Source of the DNA: Rutidosis leptorrhynchoides
Lineage: Eukaryota; Streptophyta; Magnoliopsida; Asterales; Asteraceae
NCBI RefSeq assembly: GCF_046630445.1
Contig: NC_092341.1
Location: forward strand, 33,684,501 to 33,748,500
DNA length: 64,000 bases
Direction of reading: 5' to 3'
Position 1 is the first letter of the stretch, and each line of letters starts with the position of its first letter. Shown here in pieces: positions 24,169-39,875 of this stretch. A program made the translations under genes and the position numbers. A model generated the notes under the pieces. It saw only the letters and a list, made by a program, of their open reading frames with translations, was not told the origin of the DNA and made no database searches.

Positions 24169-24860
24169 TTAATACGCAAGTTGTTCAGCAAAAGAAATAA
24201 AGACACGTAATTCGTAAGTCCAGAAATAAGTCATGCATTCTGGTTTTACTAAGACAACTTCCCATCCTTGGTTTTGTGGAAAGTAACCGTTATGACCATT
24301 GGCTAGGCAGCATGTTGTAATGTCGTCAAAAGGACGAGGGTTTCGTAATGCCCAACATCCCCGTAACAATCTAAAAACCTTGTTTCTCATCTCAACTACC
24401 GAGTCCGTCACTTGTGGGAACGTTTTATTTAAAAGTTGCAACCTAATGTTCTTTTTCTCAATTTGATGAGAAGCGAAGATTATTAACCCGTAAGCATAAC
24501 ATGGTTCTTTATGTTGCATGTTAGAAGCTCTTTCTAACTCACGAAATCCTATGTTGGGATATGTTGAGTCAAAATAGGTTCTTAACCGTAGCGTAAAATT
24601 GCATTTGGGTTCCCCGCATTTAACGCTTTAAAGAAAACACAGCGTAACTTACGGTCTCCCCAATGTGATATACCTCACCTATCAAAGGAAAGCCTTTTAT
24701 AAATTAAGGCATTTCTGGAAAGTCTTTCATATGTTTGACAAGTTAATTTCGCCATAACTAAATGTGCTGATGAATTCTGACCGACTCTAGACAAGATTTC
24801 CTCAATCATATCCTCTGGTAGGTCTTCTAAAATATTCGGTTATCTATCCTTAACGTCCAT
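24169..24860 (-). pseudogene. Captured F-box protein gene remnant inside T2
   Basis: F-box proteins are substrate adaptors of SCF ubiquitin ligases. The frame starts at ATG 24860. Codons 11-27 read LEDLPEDMIEEILSRVG, a clear F-box start, followed by KLTCQTYERLS and YKRLSFD. After that come LNAGNPNAILRYG and, in a shifted frame, a Cys/Trp-rich end (CCLANGHNG, TYFWTYELRVF). This order resembles the plant F-box family that includes Arabidopsis At1g67623 and At2g35280. Breaks: TAA at codon 7 (24842-24840), TGA at codon 62 (24677-24675, probably from TGG) and a frameshift near 24600. It lies in element sense between the leader ORF and gag, without an evident intron. This is far more likely a transduced host gene than an ancestral element gene. 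I recognised it by motif only. Confidence 0.75.
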
Positions 24861-24997
24861 TTTGTTTTTATACTGTAAAATAAACAAGGATTAGATTCGT
24901 AAAAGATAATTAACAAACAATACAAGCAATTTTTACATAGAACATAAAAGGACAAGCACACTACAATACATATAATACACAACATGATTACAACCCT

Positions 24998-25573
24998 CTA
25001 ATATGAATCACTGGTTTCTTCTTCTTCGGACTTGGTTTGTTTTCCTAATTTTCTAGGGATATATAATGTTCCTCTGATACGAGCCGTCGTTTTCCACAAT
25101 GGTTTAGAAAAACCTGGTGGTTTAGAGGTTCCCGGGTTATTGTTACAATTTAGGAAATACGGACGTTGTCGATACATATAAAGTTCATCGGGGTTGGAAT
25201 CAGGTTTCTCTATTTTTATACCTTTTCCCTTATTATTTTCTTTTGATTTATTAAATTGGGTCGAGGTAATTTCTATAACATCATCGGAATCCTCATCGGG
25301 ATCCGATTCATCGGAAAATTGGTAATCTTCCCAATATTTTGCTTCCTCGGCGGAAACACCATTGACCATTATTGAATTTGGTCCGTTGGTTGAGGATTTT
25401 CTTTTATTTAATCGATTTACAGTGGGTATCAATATTTCTTCCTCCGAATCCTCTTCTTCTTCTGGTTACTCCTCTTCCGGTTCCTCTTCGGGAATTTGTG
25501 AATCTTCCCAAAGTATATTCGACTCTTCATTATTATTAGGTGAGTATATGAGATTTGTACTAGTGGTAGACAT
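24998..25573 (-). pseudogene. T2 acidic leader ORF of unknown function
   Basis: The frame begins at ATG 25573 and runs 192 codons to 24998 with a single in-frame TAA (about 25468). The N-terminal part is very acidic (EEEPEEE on both sides of the stop; DESDPDEDSDD around residue 90). The C-terminal half is basic and proline-containing (GFSKPLWKTTARIRGTLY) and ends EEEETSDSY. No family was recognised. It lies about 200 bp downstream of the PBS and 138 bp upstream of the F-box start. It may be a second captured fragment, part of the same captured transcript, or an element-specific extra ORF. Confidence 0.6.
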
Positions 25574-25767
25574 CTATCACACAATATCAAACACAGTAAG
25601 AGGCTAATATATCACATAATATTTACATGTTAATAATATATAGTTTCCAACAAAAGTGTTAAGCAATCGTTTTTAAAGAAAACACGGTCGAAGTCCAGAC
25701 TCACTAATGTATCCTAACAAACTCGATAAGACACACTAATGCAAATTTCTTGTTCTCTAAGACCAAA

Positions 25768-25779
25768 GCTTTGATACCA
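25768..25779 (-). other. Primer-binding site of T2 (tRNA-iMet type)
   Basis: The minus strand reads TGGTATCAAAGC two bases after the 5' LTR end. It differs by one base from the usual TGGTATCAGAGC seen in element B. Confidence 0.88.
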
Positions 25780-25781
25780 AC

Positions 25782-29329
<3,548 letters not shown>

Positions 29330-29334
29330 GTTTA

Positions 29335-30586
29335 GCGGTATTATACGCCCCAACTAGGCTCTCATGTAGGAATATTTATCCAGCCCCTATACTGGCTGTT
29401 TTATGGATTTGGCTCCATCGAGCTCTTGTGTTGGGGTTTTAGCCCCAAGCAAGGCTCTCGTTTAAGAATATTTATCCAGCCCCTAAACTGGCTATTTTGC
29501 AGCGAACTGCGGGTATAGCTAGTGTCATCCACAGCTAATCCTGGTTTTGGATAGCGACACAGAACAAGTTCAAGCACTAGCATTTGTTCCCGGTATTGAA
29601 ACAAGATGTGAATGAACAGGAAACGACATTTTCTACTTTTCAATTCATCAATTCATGGGTTATAACTAAAAAGACTAAGCTTTGTGCGGGACAATCCTGT
29701 TCTAGCTTTACATTCTAATCAATCATACACTGGACAATGCACGGGATTTAACCTACCAGAGTTATTTTTGGTTTGTAACACATTTCGGAAGAGTTTACTT
29801 CCTTATTAGGATGGAAAAGATACATCCTTTAAACTCAAAATTCTGACTTTCTTTGAAATCACAATTTAGTCACCAAAAAGTTTTCAACTTTTCAACATTT
29901 ATGCTCATAAACTATGATGTTTCACTCTTTTTAATCACAAAGTCAATTTCCCTGTTAATACCCATAATATTCATTATTACCACATGCCATTCCCGTTTAT
30001 CGTTTCACAATCTTTTTAACAATCTTACACTTGGATTGTGATGAAATTATGATAAAAAATTTTGTTCAATCACAATAATCATAACTTTTTACTCATTTTA
30101 AGCTTTAAACCCAAATAATGTATCCCAAAAGAAAATTTAATTTTCCCTTCTCCCCCACACTTGAATCATGCTACGCCCTCGTATGCATGTTTAGAGTATT
30201 ACAATACTTATGTGAAAAGAAAAAGGGAAAATTTATCACATTACCGAGATACACGCAAGTTCACCATCCAATAGTAACCATCGCACATCATTTTGATTCA
30301 TCATCACGCATTCCATTCGATTACATTTATCCTTCCATTACAACTTAAAAAAGAAAAACAAATGAAAAACGTAAAATCTAACTAGCCCACTTTCGGAGGG
30401 ATCCGCTTTAAACCACCCGATAGCTCGGGTGGACGAGTTTTGTCTCGTGAGGGCTTCTAGCGAACATACCCACAAAGTTCATTTACCTACTAAATAAAAT
30501 AAAAAGAAATAAATAAAAGAAAAGAAAATGGTACATGCGGTTTTTATTACAAACGGAGCACCGGACCTGAATTTAATCAGTGAGGC
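29335..30586 (-). mobile_element. Element N, noncoding region between env-position ORF and 3' end
   Basis: This resumes N after the GTTTA duplication. The first part is two tandem units of about 100 bp: 15731-15758 joined to 29335-29404, then 29405-29500. Each holds a GCTCCATC...GAGCTC motif, GGCTCTC and AATATTTATCCAGCCCCT. A polypurine-like CAAGTGTGGGGGAGAAGG lies at about 30160-30143 on the minus strand. No coding frame was recognised. Confidence 0.65.
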
Positions 30587-30904
30587 TCATCCCATCCTAT
30601 GATCGGGCCCGAACACACTCTCGAAGATGCTTTTGGAAAATGCCGACATATCAAACACACTCTTCCTTCCTTCCTCTCTAGCACGCTCCATATGGTCGAG
30701 AAATGGCTCCGGTTGTTGGAAAAACAACGGTGGGTCGATACACGGTGCGGGTGGTTCAACATACTTCGCTTCGTCATGAAAAGAGGAGGCATAGTTAATA
30801 TAATCAACAGGCTCATAATAAGGGGTATCTGTGCGTCCGTTCATCACATCATCATAGGAATTGAAGTACCTTGATGAATGATTGAAACAATCTACTCAAT
30901 TAAG
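30587..30904 (-). pseudogene. Element N short env-position ORF
   Basis: An open frame from just after a stop near 30905 to the stop at 30587 gives about 105 codons. The first ATG is at 30844. It contains TPYYEPVDYINYASSFHDEA and PPLFFQQPEPF. Its place, downstream of the palindromes and before the 3' noncoding region, and its Pro/Tyr/Phe-rich character recall the C-terminal part of the env-position ORF in M and P. I see no direct sequence match, so homology is only suggested. It could be a last exon. Function is unknown. Confidence 0.45.
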
Positions 30905-31136
30905 TGACAAAATTAACCCAAAATTAAAAACCCTTGAATTTGGGTTTTTCTCAAGAACACCCAATTAATCTAAAAAAGTTTGATTTTGATGATGGATTGA
31001 TGTTTGGATGATGTCATGTTAAGATTAATCAATGAATTATGAGTGGACTGTGAAATAAAAATCGAAAATTTTGGGGTTTTGGGTGATGCACTCGTCGACT
31101 AGCGGATATGATAGAATGGGGTTTTGAATTTTTATT

Positions 31137-31300
31137 TATTTTATAAGCGATGAAACCCGACCCAGCCACAAATTGCGGTGGGTGGGCGTAAATTACGCCT
31201 GGCGCCAGAATCAGCCGCCCCATTGCGCCTGTTCTTCACCTGAGTGGTACCCGCTGAAAATGCCAACCGCAAATTGCGGCTGGCCACCGTAATTTGTGGC
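31137..31300 (-). promoter_or_regulatory. Element N internal palindrome cluster with TATA box
   Basis: In minus sense the order is: GCCACAAATTACGGTGGC (31300-31283), CCGCAATTTGCGG (31279-31267), GGCGTAATTTACGCC (31199-31185), CCGCAATTTGTGGCTGG (about 31178-31162), then CTTATAAAAT (31146-31137). The arms equal those in N's own LTR promoter, and the order palindromes-then-TATA is the same. This suggests an internal promoter for the ORF at 30904-30587. Confidence 0.55.
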
Positions 31301-31587
31301 TGGAACCCCTTTTTTATTTTTTATTTTATTTTTTGAATAGCTGTCGGGATTAGTTTTTTTTCTTTAACCCCCTCCCACATTTACAGCAAAGTATTGTCCT
31401 CAATGCTCTAAAATAGAGATAGTCCATAAGTTTAACCCGAATCCCTCATAAATGTGGTCCTTTTTCCGCCCATATGCACGAAAAATAGAAATAAAAATAA
31501 AAGCTTACAAACTTTACAAGAGGGTGCGGTATTTATTTTCGAGTCGCACACTCGACTCCTCTTCCATATTTAGCAATCGTCGGGATC

Positions 31588-32157
31588 TTAGACTCCGGTG
31601 GTGCTAGAGCCGAATCCATCTTCCATATGGAGAGTGATCATGTTATCTTCATCTTTAATTATCAACATCCCCGTATCAAAATCTAGTGACATCCTCGCGG
31701 TTGCTAGAAATCCACATCCCAACATAATTGGAGTGTTTTTATCCGGTTCACAATCCATAATGAAGAAATCTTCTTTATACCCAATACCGTGGATAATAAA
31801 AAGGACATCTATCGTAACCCCAATTGGGTCATCAACGGTTTGATTTCCAAACCGGATACTTGTATTAGTTCGAACCAACTCCCGAATGCCTATTGATTTT
31901 GCAACTTTTGCCGGCATCATATTAACACTTGCACCCGAGTCTAACAACGCCAAGTAAGTCTTCTTCTTTTTAAATTGATACATAATCGAAAACTCGCCCG
32001 GATCTCTATATTTTATACGAGGCTTGAATTCACATTGTGGTTTAGACTTAACGTACTCAACTTCAATTGTCCAACCCTCATCATCAACAAAAGACGTTTT
32101 GGTGTTGTTCATGAACATGTCCGTATTTTCTTTACCCCATATACTCTCAAGCGTCTT
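31588..32157 (-). pseudogene. Element N protease ORF, cut by M insertion
   Basis: The frame starts inside the interrupted codon context at 32157 (KTLESIWGKEN) and ends at 31588. LLDSGASVNMMPAKVAKSIG (about 31945-31885) is a retropepsin active site with DSGA, and LGCGFLATARM is the matching C-terminal lobe. The sequence is typical of Athila-like gag-pol proteins. The frame ends about 115 codons after the active site, with no RT, RNase H or integrase behind it. Either these were deleted or N is a natural gag-protease element. The upstream gag half is beyond M and not seen. The sequence between 31300 and 31588 is noncoding and holds a polypurine-like AAATGTGGGAGGGGG (about 31373). Confidence 0.82.
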
Positions 32158-34152
<1,995 letters not shown>

Positions 34153-36214
34153 AATATTCCCACACTTGAGCGTTGCTTGTCCTCAAGCAATATAGAACTT
34201 GAATATAACTTTACTAGAATCACTTCTTTATTCTTCATACTTTGTACATCAGTAATTTCTATACGGCGGTATGAACAATGGTAGTAACATTGTGGTTTAC
34301 AGTCCCACATGACTATGAAAATTTAGATCCTTTAAGGAAATTGGATCTTTATGAAAACATTTGATCTTTTTGAAAATTCAATCTAGCTTTTACCCTAGAT
34401 AAGTTTTCCGAAATAACCCTTCACCGGTGTTTACAAATTATTTTTGTGGGTTTCGTGGGTTTCAGATTTGAAAATTTTAGCTCAAAACTTATGGTTTTGT
34501 GTCACCCACTTGCTAACCTTGTATTGGGAAAGCAACACGTCCAGTATACTTGCTCCGTATATTACCTTTCGGTAAACTACTGTCCGGTTGTAAAGGAAAG
34601 CGTTGAACAAGCAGCTGTTAAGGCAATGTCCCGTGACATGCTTTTGATTATGGTCCATATCGTGTCGGATGTAATTACTATCCTTGGTAGGAGCAATAGT
34701 ATAGATCACCCTATAGTTTTTCAGTCTGGCACAAGGTCCTGTCTTCGACCATGCTATGCAACCACCGTTCTTACGGTTGACACCTGATTTGGTTCAGGTG
34801 ACCTAATGAATTCCAGGTGAATTCTTAGGATTTTACATTCAATGGTAATGAACGCATTGAAAATAGGTTTTCAGAAAACAAATCGGTTTGTAATTTGATC
34901 AAAATATTTTCTCGTTCAAGCTCGAGTTTAGATATCATCGAATTCCATGAGTTTGTAACTCTCAATCTTTAAGTTCAATCTCAAGGATTGAGTAATATCA
35001 GGCTTAAAAGCTGATTTTTTGATCTTTAAGGAGATTATCCTTTCTGGGGATCTGATTCATTAGTCTTATAAGCTAATTTGCACGGTGCCCCCATTGTACA
35101 AGACAGATCCTCTCATGGTGAGGATAAGTCTGACCACTTGGCGACCCTGTTTGATGCTGAGGTCCGTGGATTTCCAGCTGATTTTCGAGAAAACTTTTCA
35201 AGGTTTTTCGTAGACTCTACAACTGGTCTAGACGACAACTTCCTGACCTAAATCAAGAAGCGCGTGTCTTTTTCTCGAAAGACTTTACTTTCTTTTAAAT
35301 CAAGTGGCATATTTCTTTCAAATATATTATAAGAAATCGGGTAAAACTAATAAAATTGTCCAAAACAAAAGTATCTTCAATTATTTGTACACAAATATGT
35401 GATATATGTTTTAAATAACTTGGTAAATTTTTCCCACACTTGGCTTTTATTTTCTTTTCTTTGCCTTTTTATTTTCCTCTATTCCATTTTAAATGAATTC
35501 AAGCATTTTGGGTTGTTTCTCAATTTATGTCCTTTCTGAGGTAACAATAATTTCGGTGTTAACACCTAGTTTTATCGTTCATAAATATGTATAAACATGA
35601 TTTTGAGTTCATTTAGTTGAAAATTTTGAAAATTTTTACTAGAATTGAGTAGTCAGTATATAAGATTAGGGCTGTTCTTTATTATCAGAGTGCACTAGAT
35701 TCTAATACAACTACTGCGTTACTAGTATTTTTAATGGTAACCAAGTGTTTAAATTAATTTTTTTTTAAAAATTCGAAAGAATTTAACCCCTTCCCACACT
35801 TAAGATCTTGCAATGCCCTCATTTGCAAGAAATCAGTAACAATTTAAATTATTGAGGGTGATTAGCGTAGAAAAATGATTAAATTTTACCAAAGTTTCCA
35901 AACATATTGTTGTTTATGTTGAATGATAAATGGTGCACATCATTTGTTCATTTCTGCAGTTGTTATTTCACATATATTTTGCATCTTGTCGTCAAAATTA
36001 GTTGTTTTTGCTAAACTTAATGTCAGTCTTTGAAAATGCGCTGCTAAACTTAATACATATTTTTGAAGTTGGGTATATCACCCCACATTCAAAAAATATT
36101 AAAAATCTAATAATAAAAGTTAGAAAATTATAAAAACTATTATAGTATCAAAAGAAATATTAAAAGTATAAAATTACAAGTTACCAAATAAATAAAAATA
36201 GGCATAAAAGAAAA
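34153..36214 (-). mobile_element. M 3' noncoding region
   Basis: No coding frame was recognised. It aligns in order with P 59851-61945. On the minus strand it carries polypurine-like TAAGTGTGGGAAGGGG (about 35800), CCAAGTGTGGGAAAA (about 35440) and the terminal CAAGTGTGGGAATATT at the LTR. Just before the LTR lies TTGCTTGAGGACAAGCAA, an imperfect hairpin also present in P and partly in N. Confidence 0.7.
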
Positions 36215-38193
36215 TTAGGGTTGATGAGGATGGTGCCAGTAGGGATTCCATTCATAGCCGTAAGGGCTGTAGAATGCTTGAGCTGAGTCATATGTAGGGT
36301 ATGGTGGTCGGGTCTGTATAGTCCAGGGAGGAAATACGGGCATTGGAGTAGGAATGTAGTTTGTATTTATGTGTGCATAATGACTTATGATTTGGTTTTG
36401 ATGATACTGCCAATCTTGAAATGCTCGTTGTCTAGCCATTTCATACTCATGTTGAGCCATACAAATTTACATTTCTGTCATCTGATTCCCCCCTCCTGCA
36501 TTACCTTGCTGCCGATCTCTTTCGACCTGTGGATGATGGCCATCATATGGTGCTGCAGCGTTATGTCGTTTCTTTAAAACCTTAGCACCATGATATACTT
36601 TCAAACCAATTGTATCACGGGGTTCTGGTGCTGCAATTATTAATCCCCCTGACTTCTATCGACACCGAGATACTTAACAATTAAAGTAACAAAGATACCA
36701 CCTCCTATTATACTATTAGGCCGTATACTCCTAACCATAGCCGATAAATAATAACCCACACAATAAGGTATACTCACAGTGCTCTGTGGGTCTCGAATAC
36801 ACATGAGATAAAATAAATCATTCTCATTTACCTTCTCTTTGTTCCTACCTCGCTGTGTAATCGAGTTTGCTAAGAACCTATGGATTACTCTCAGCTCAGC
36901 TCTATCAATATCAGTATAAGAGTTATTCCCCCCCACGAAATCGGTTATGTCTAGTCATTCTACTCCATATTCCATTCATATCAAAATTTTCATCAACCCT
37001 CCTACCATTAACTATCATCCTTTGACAATTAGTAGATGCTAGTTCCTCAGGCGTATATATACACAAAGCCTGAGCCATGTCTAGTAGAGACATATGGCAC
37101 ATCACACCTCCTAGTAAAAATCTAATAAAACTTCGATCGGTTAAGGTAGCTACCCGATCATTTATTTCAACACTACATAATAATTCCACACACCATTCTC
37201 TATATACACGCCTACGTATATTAAACAAACGTTCCCAATCATTAAAAGTAAAATTACCATACCTTTGTGTAAGTAATTCTCTGATTGGATCGGCCAATCC
37301 CACTATTGCTAACGGTTCCCAATCTATTACCCTGGGTACTTCAACAACATTAGACTGAAGGGTGTGCAAGTTCCTCTGATATTTTGGATAATCTATCCAA
37401 TGTCGGTCAAACCTTAAATTAGGGTGTAAATCTGCCAATTCTATATTTGAATATGAAATGAATTGATGCGGTAGATTTTGTCTATATTGATCGTTAATCT
37501 GCTGTTCTTCTGCATTCTCAGGAGGAGCATTGTGAGCCTGAAATGCGGATGAAGATTCACCCCTTTCAGTCTGCAAAACACATTAAACACAATTTTTTGT
37601 GCATTCAAATATGCATTAGTGTTATCAGAATCATAAATCAAAACAATCATAATGACATGTTTAATTCATATTAAACTTTATATGCATTTTCACAATAGCA
37701 TTCATCTTTTAAATCATGTCAAAAATAATCATTATAGCAATTAAACGAGTTCCAAATGACATTCGTATCAATTAAATCGAGTTAATGCATTTTTGACTAA
37801 AAAGTCCACTTTAATATTCAAAAATCATGTTTAGGATCAAATTTTTTATCATTTAGCAACCTAAACATGTTACACTACTCAATTTAGTATAAACTAACCA
37901 CAAAATTCGACCATAACTTGTTTATATCAAAAAGCCCCAATTTTGCTCAAGAACACAAACCCTAGATTACTCAAAATTTGAAGTTTAAGGCATCTAATCA
38001 TGTTAAATAGCATCAATCTAGGTTATACAAGCATAATACACAAACAATTTAAGCATAATTAAACTAGAAATCATCGAAATCAAATTAGGTATAAATTTAT
38101 TCAAGAACACTAAAAAATCCGAATTAAAGAGTATTTAGATGTAGAAATTACCGATCTCCTTGAGTAACTTCTTGGTAGGATCCTTCTCAACAT
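36215..38193 (-). pseudogene. M env-position ORF (ATHILA ORF-1-like), spliced
   Basis: The leader exon is 38193-38152 (14 codons). Its donor TCG|GTAATT and acceptor TGTTTTGCAG (ending 37571) define a 581-bp intron. Exon 2 begins 37570 in phase. The protein part contains YREWCVELLCSVEIND, SFIRFLLGG and YTPEELAS, which I match to the ATHILA ORF-1 family found behind pol in Athila elements. The C-terminal part is Pro/Tyr/Trp-rich. Breaks: frameshift in a G run at about 36930, another near 36640 and an in-frame stop near 36465. I see no signal peptide or transmembrane helix, so a true envelope role is unsupported. P has the same layout at 57831-59850. Confidence 0.72.
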
Positions 38194-38292
38194 GATTTTA
38201 GCAAAAAATTTGATGTTTAACGGTGAAATATTTCGAATTTGAGAGCGTTTTGTGTGTGTTTTTCGCAGAAAATTGGGTGTAGCGTGTTGGGG

Positions 38293-38381
38293 ACTGGTCT
38301 GTTCGACCACTTAACCTTTTCTTGGTTTTTCAAACTCTGCGAGTGCGGATGTGGGTCCCTTTCAAGTTCTGCGAGTGCGAA
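38293..38381 (-). promoter_or_regulatory. M palindromes upstream of env-position ORF
   Basis: In minus sense TTCGCACTCGCAGAA (38381-38367) and ATCCGCACTCGCAGAG (38350-38335) resemble the M LTR palindromes with some arm mismatches. A third hairpin, AGTGGTCGAACAGACCAGT (38311-38293), is conserved in P. They lie about 100-190 bp upstream of the leader exon. I see no clear TATA box after them in M. Confidence 0.55.
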
Positions 38382-39286
38382 TTTTTTTTTTAAATCTTTA
38401 ATAATAAAACAATTAATTAAATTTAAAATTTTGTTTTCCTTTTTATTTAGGACGAGGTTGTTTCGGTATATTTACCTAGTCCGTCCCTAGACAAAATTTT
38501 AAAATTTATCATTTTAAAGCGTTTGTTTTAAAAGCAAAGATTTTTGGGTTTTTTAAATGTTTTTGGCATACTTTAAATCAATAAGAAATACTAATGATAA
38601 CAAAATTTCACGTCCCGCCCTCGGGTAAAGCAATTTCGGTTCAACGACCTAGTCTTCAACTCACGACGAATTTTAAATATCAAATTTTTAACTTAATGAA
38701 ATAAAGTAAATTTTTGTTTTTAAATTCACACCAAACTTAAATTTAAAATGCATAAAATTAAAAATTTATATTAATATTATTAATATTTTTATACATTAAT
38801 TTTACAAACTTATATTGAAAATATTAATTTTTAAAATATTTAAAATCTTAAATATATTGATTTAAAATGATTTACAATAATAATTTAATATTTATATATT
38901 AATTTTAAAAACAAGGTAAAAATTAAAATTAAAAATCTTATTGGTCTTTTATCCCACTTTAATCAATCAAATATTATCAAAAATATACGCCCCTCTTTTG
39001 GGTAAAGTAATTTCGGCTATATTACCTAGTTTTACTCCTGACGAATTTTTGAAATATTTTAGATTGATTGATTGAAGATATTTATATCTTAAGAATAAAC
39101 GGTAAATTTCGCAGTGATATAATAAATTTTTGTATGATATCAATAATTTCGGTTTCGCATACCTAATTTTATTGAATATCAATTTAATACTTTATAGCGA
39201 ACGATTCAGCATTTATTATCAAAAGGTTAAAAGCAATAAATAAAAATAAATAAAAACTGTACATATTTACCTATGAGAAAGATTTC
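38382..39286 (-). mobile_element. M noncoding spacer between knuckle ORF and env-position ORF
   Basis: This is very AT-rich and has no coding frame. It mirrors P 56704-57640. A donor-like CATAG|GTAAATATG lies on the minus strand just after the knuckle ORF (about 39270), and P has the better ACAG|GTAAGT at the same place. Two similar blocks (TCGTC..TAGGT.. CGAAATT..TTTACCC, near 39035-38990 and 38670-38615) occur in both M and P. Confidence 0.5.
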
Positions 39287-39703
39287 TTAGAGAACTGCTT
39301 TAGCTGACTCATAGGAGAGTCGTGTGATTTGATTTTCTATAGCTACATAAGCGTAACCTCGATTCTTCAATAACTTTTCTTCTAAACATATGAACGGTCC
39401 TTCTCTGCATAGAGTAACAAATTCGGTATTTGAGTATGTTTGATTGTTTAAACATTTACCTTCGTGTGACCATTTTCCGCATTTATGACATCTTTCAAGG
39501 TGTCGTACTCTTCTTTTTGTTGCGAATTTTGATTTTCCTTTACCAAAATGTGTTTTATGATGATCTTTCCTGAGTTCTTTCCTTACTTTGTCCATTTTTC
39601 CTCTTATGAATGATACCAGTTCACTCGGAAAGATGTTATTATTACGTTTAGTAATCATAGCGTGTAGTAGTAGACCATGGTTCAGATCAAAGGAATTCTT
39701 CAT
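39287..39703 (-). CDS. M accessory ORF with CCHC-like knuckle
   Basis: This is an intact 138-codon frame starting 172 bp after the gag-pol stop. It contains a basic stretch (KGKSKFATKRRVRHLER) followed by CHKCGKWSHEGKC, a C-x2-C-x4-H-x3-C arrangement one residue shorter than a standard nucleocapsid knuckle. P has an equally intact homologue of identical length (56287-56703). It is a separate small protein, not part of pol, and may bind nucleic acid. I do not recognise a named family. It stays open although the neighbouring gag-pol has about eleven stops. Confidence 0.6.
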   Translation of the reverse strand: MKNSFDLNHGLLLHAMITKRNNNIFPSELVSFIRGKMDKVRKELRKDHHKTHFGKGKSKFATKRRVRHLERCHKCGKWSHEGKCLNNQTYSNTEFVTLCREGPFICLEEKLLKNRGYAYVAIENQITRLSYESAKAVL

Positions 39704-39875
39704 CTCGTAAAACCTAAAAGAAATAAAAATTCAGAATGGAGGGAGAAGACTAGTTCTTTAGGGTCTGCTAGGGAAAGACCATTCGGATTCCATTTTCGAG
39801 AATTACACGAAAACAGAAAATCTAACTCTAACAGAAATATATATTATCCTTAAAAAGACTTGATTCTCCCCACAC

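Noticed and set aside
34446..34787. 113-codon plus-strand frame in M 3' noncoding region
   Set aside because: Not conserved as an open frame in the matching part of P and no recognisable domain.
36215..38193. True viral envelope gene in M and P
   Set aside because: It is in env position, but I see no signal peptide, transmembrane helix or Cys pattern. Motifs fit ATHILA ORF-1.
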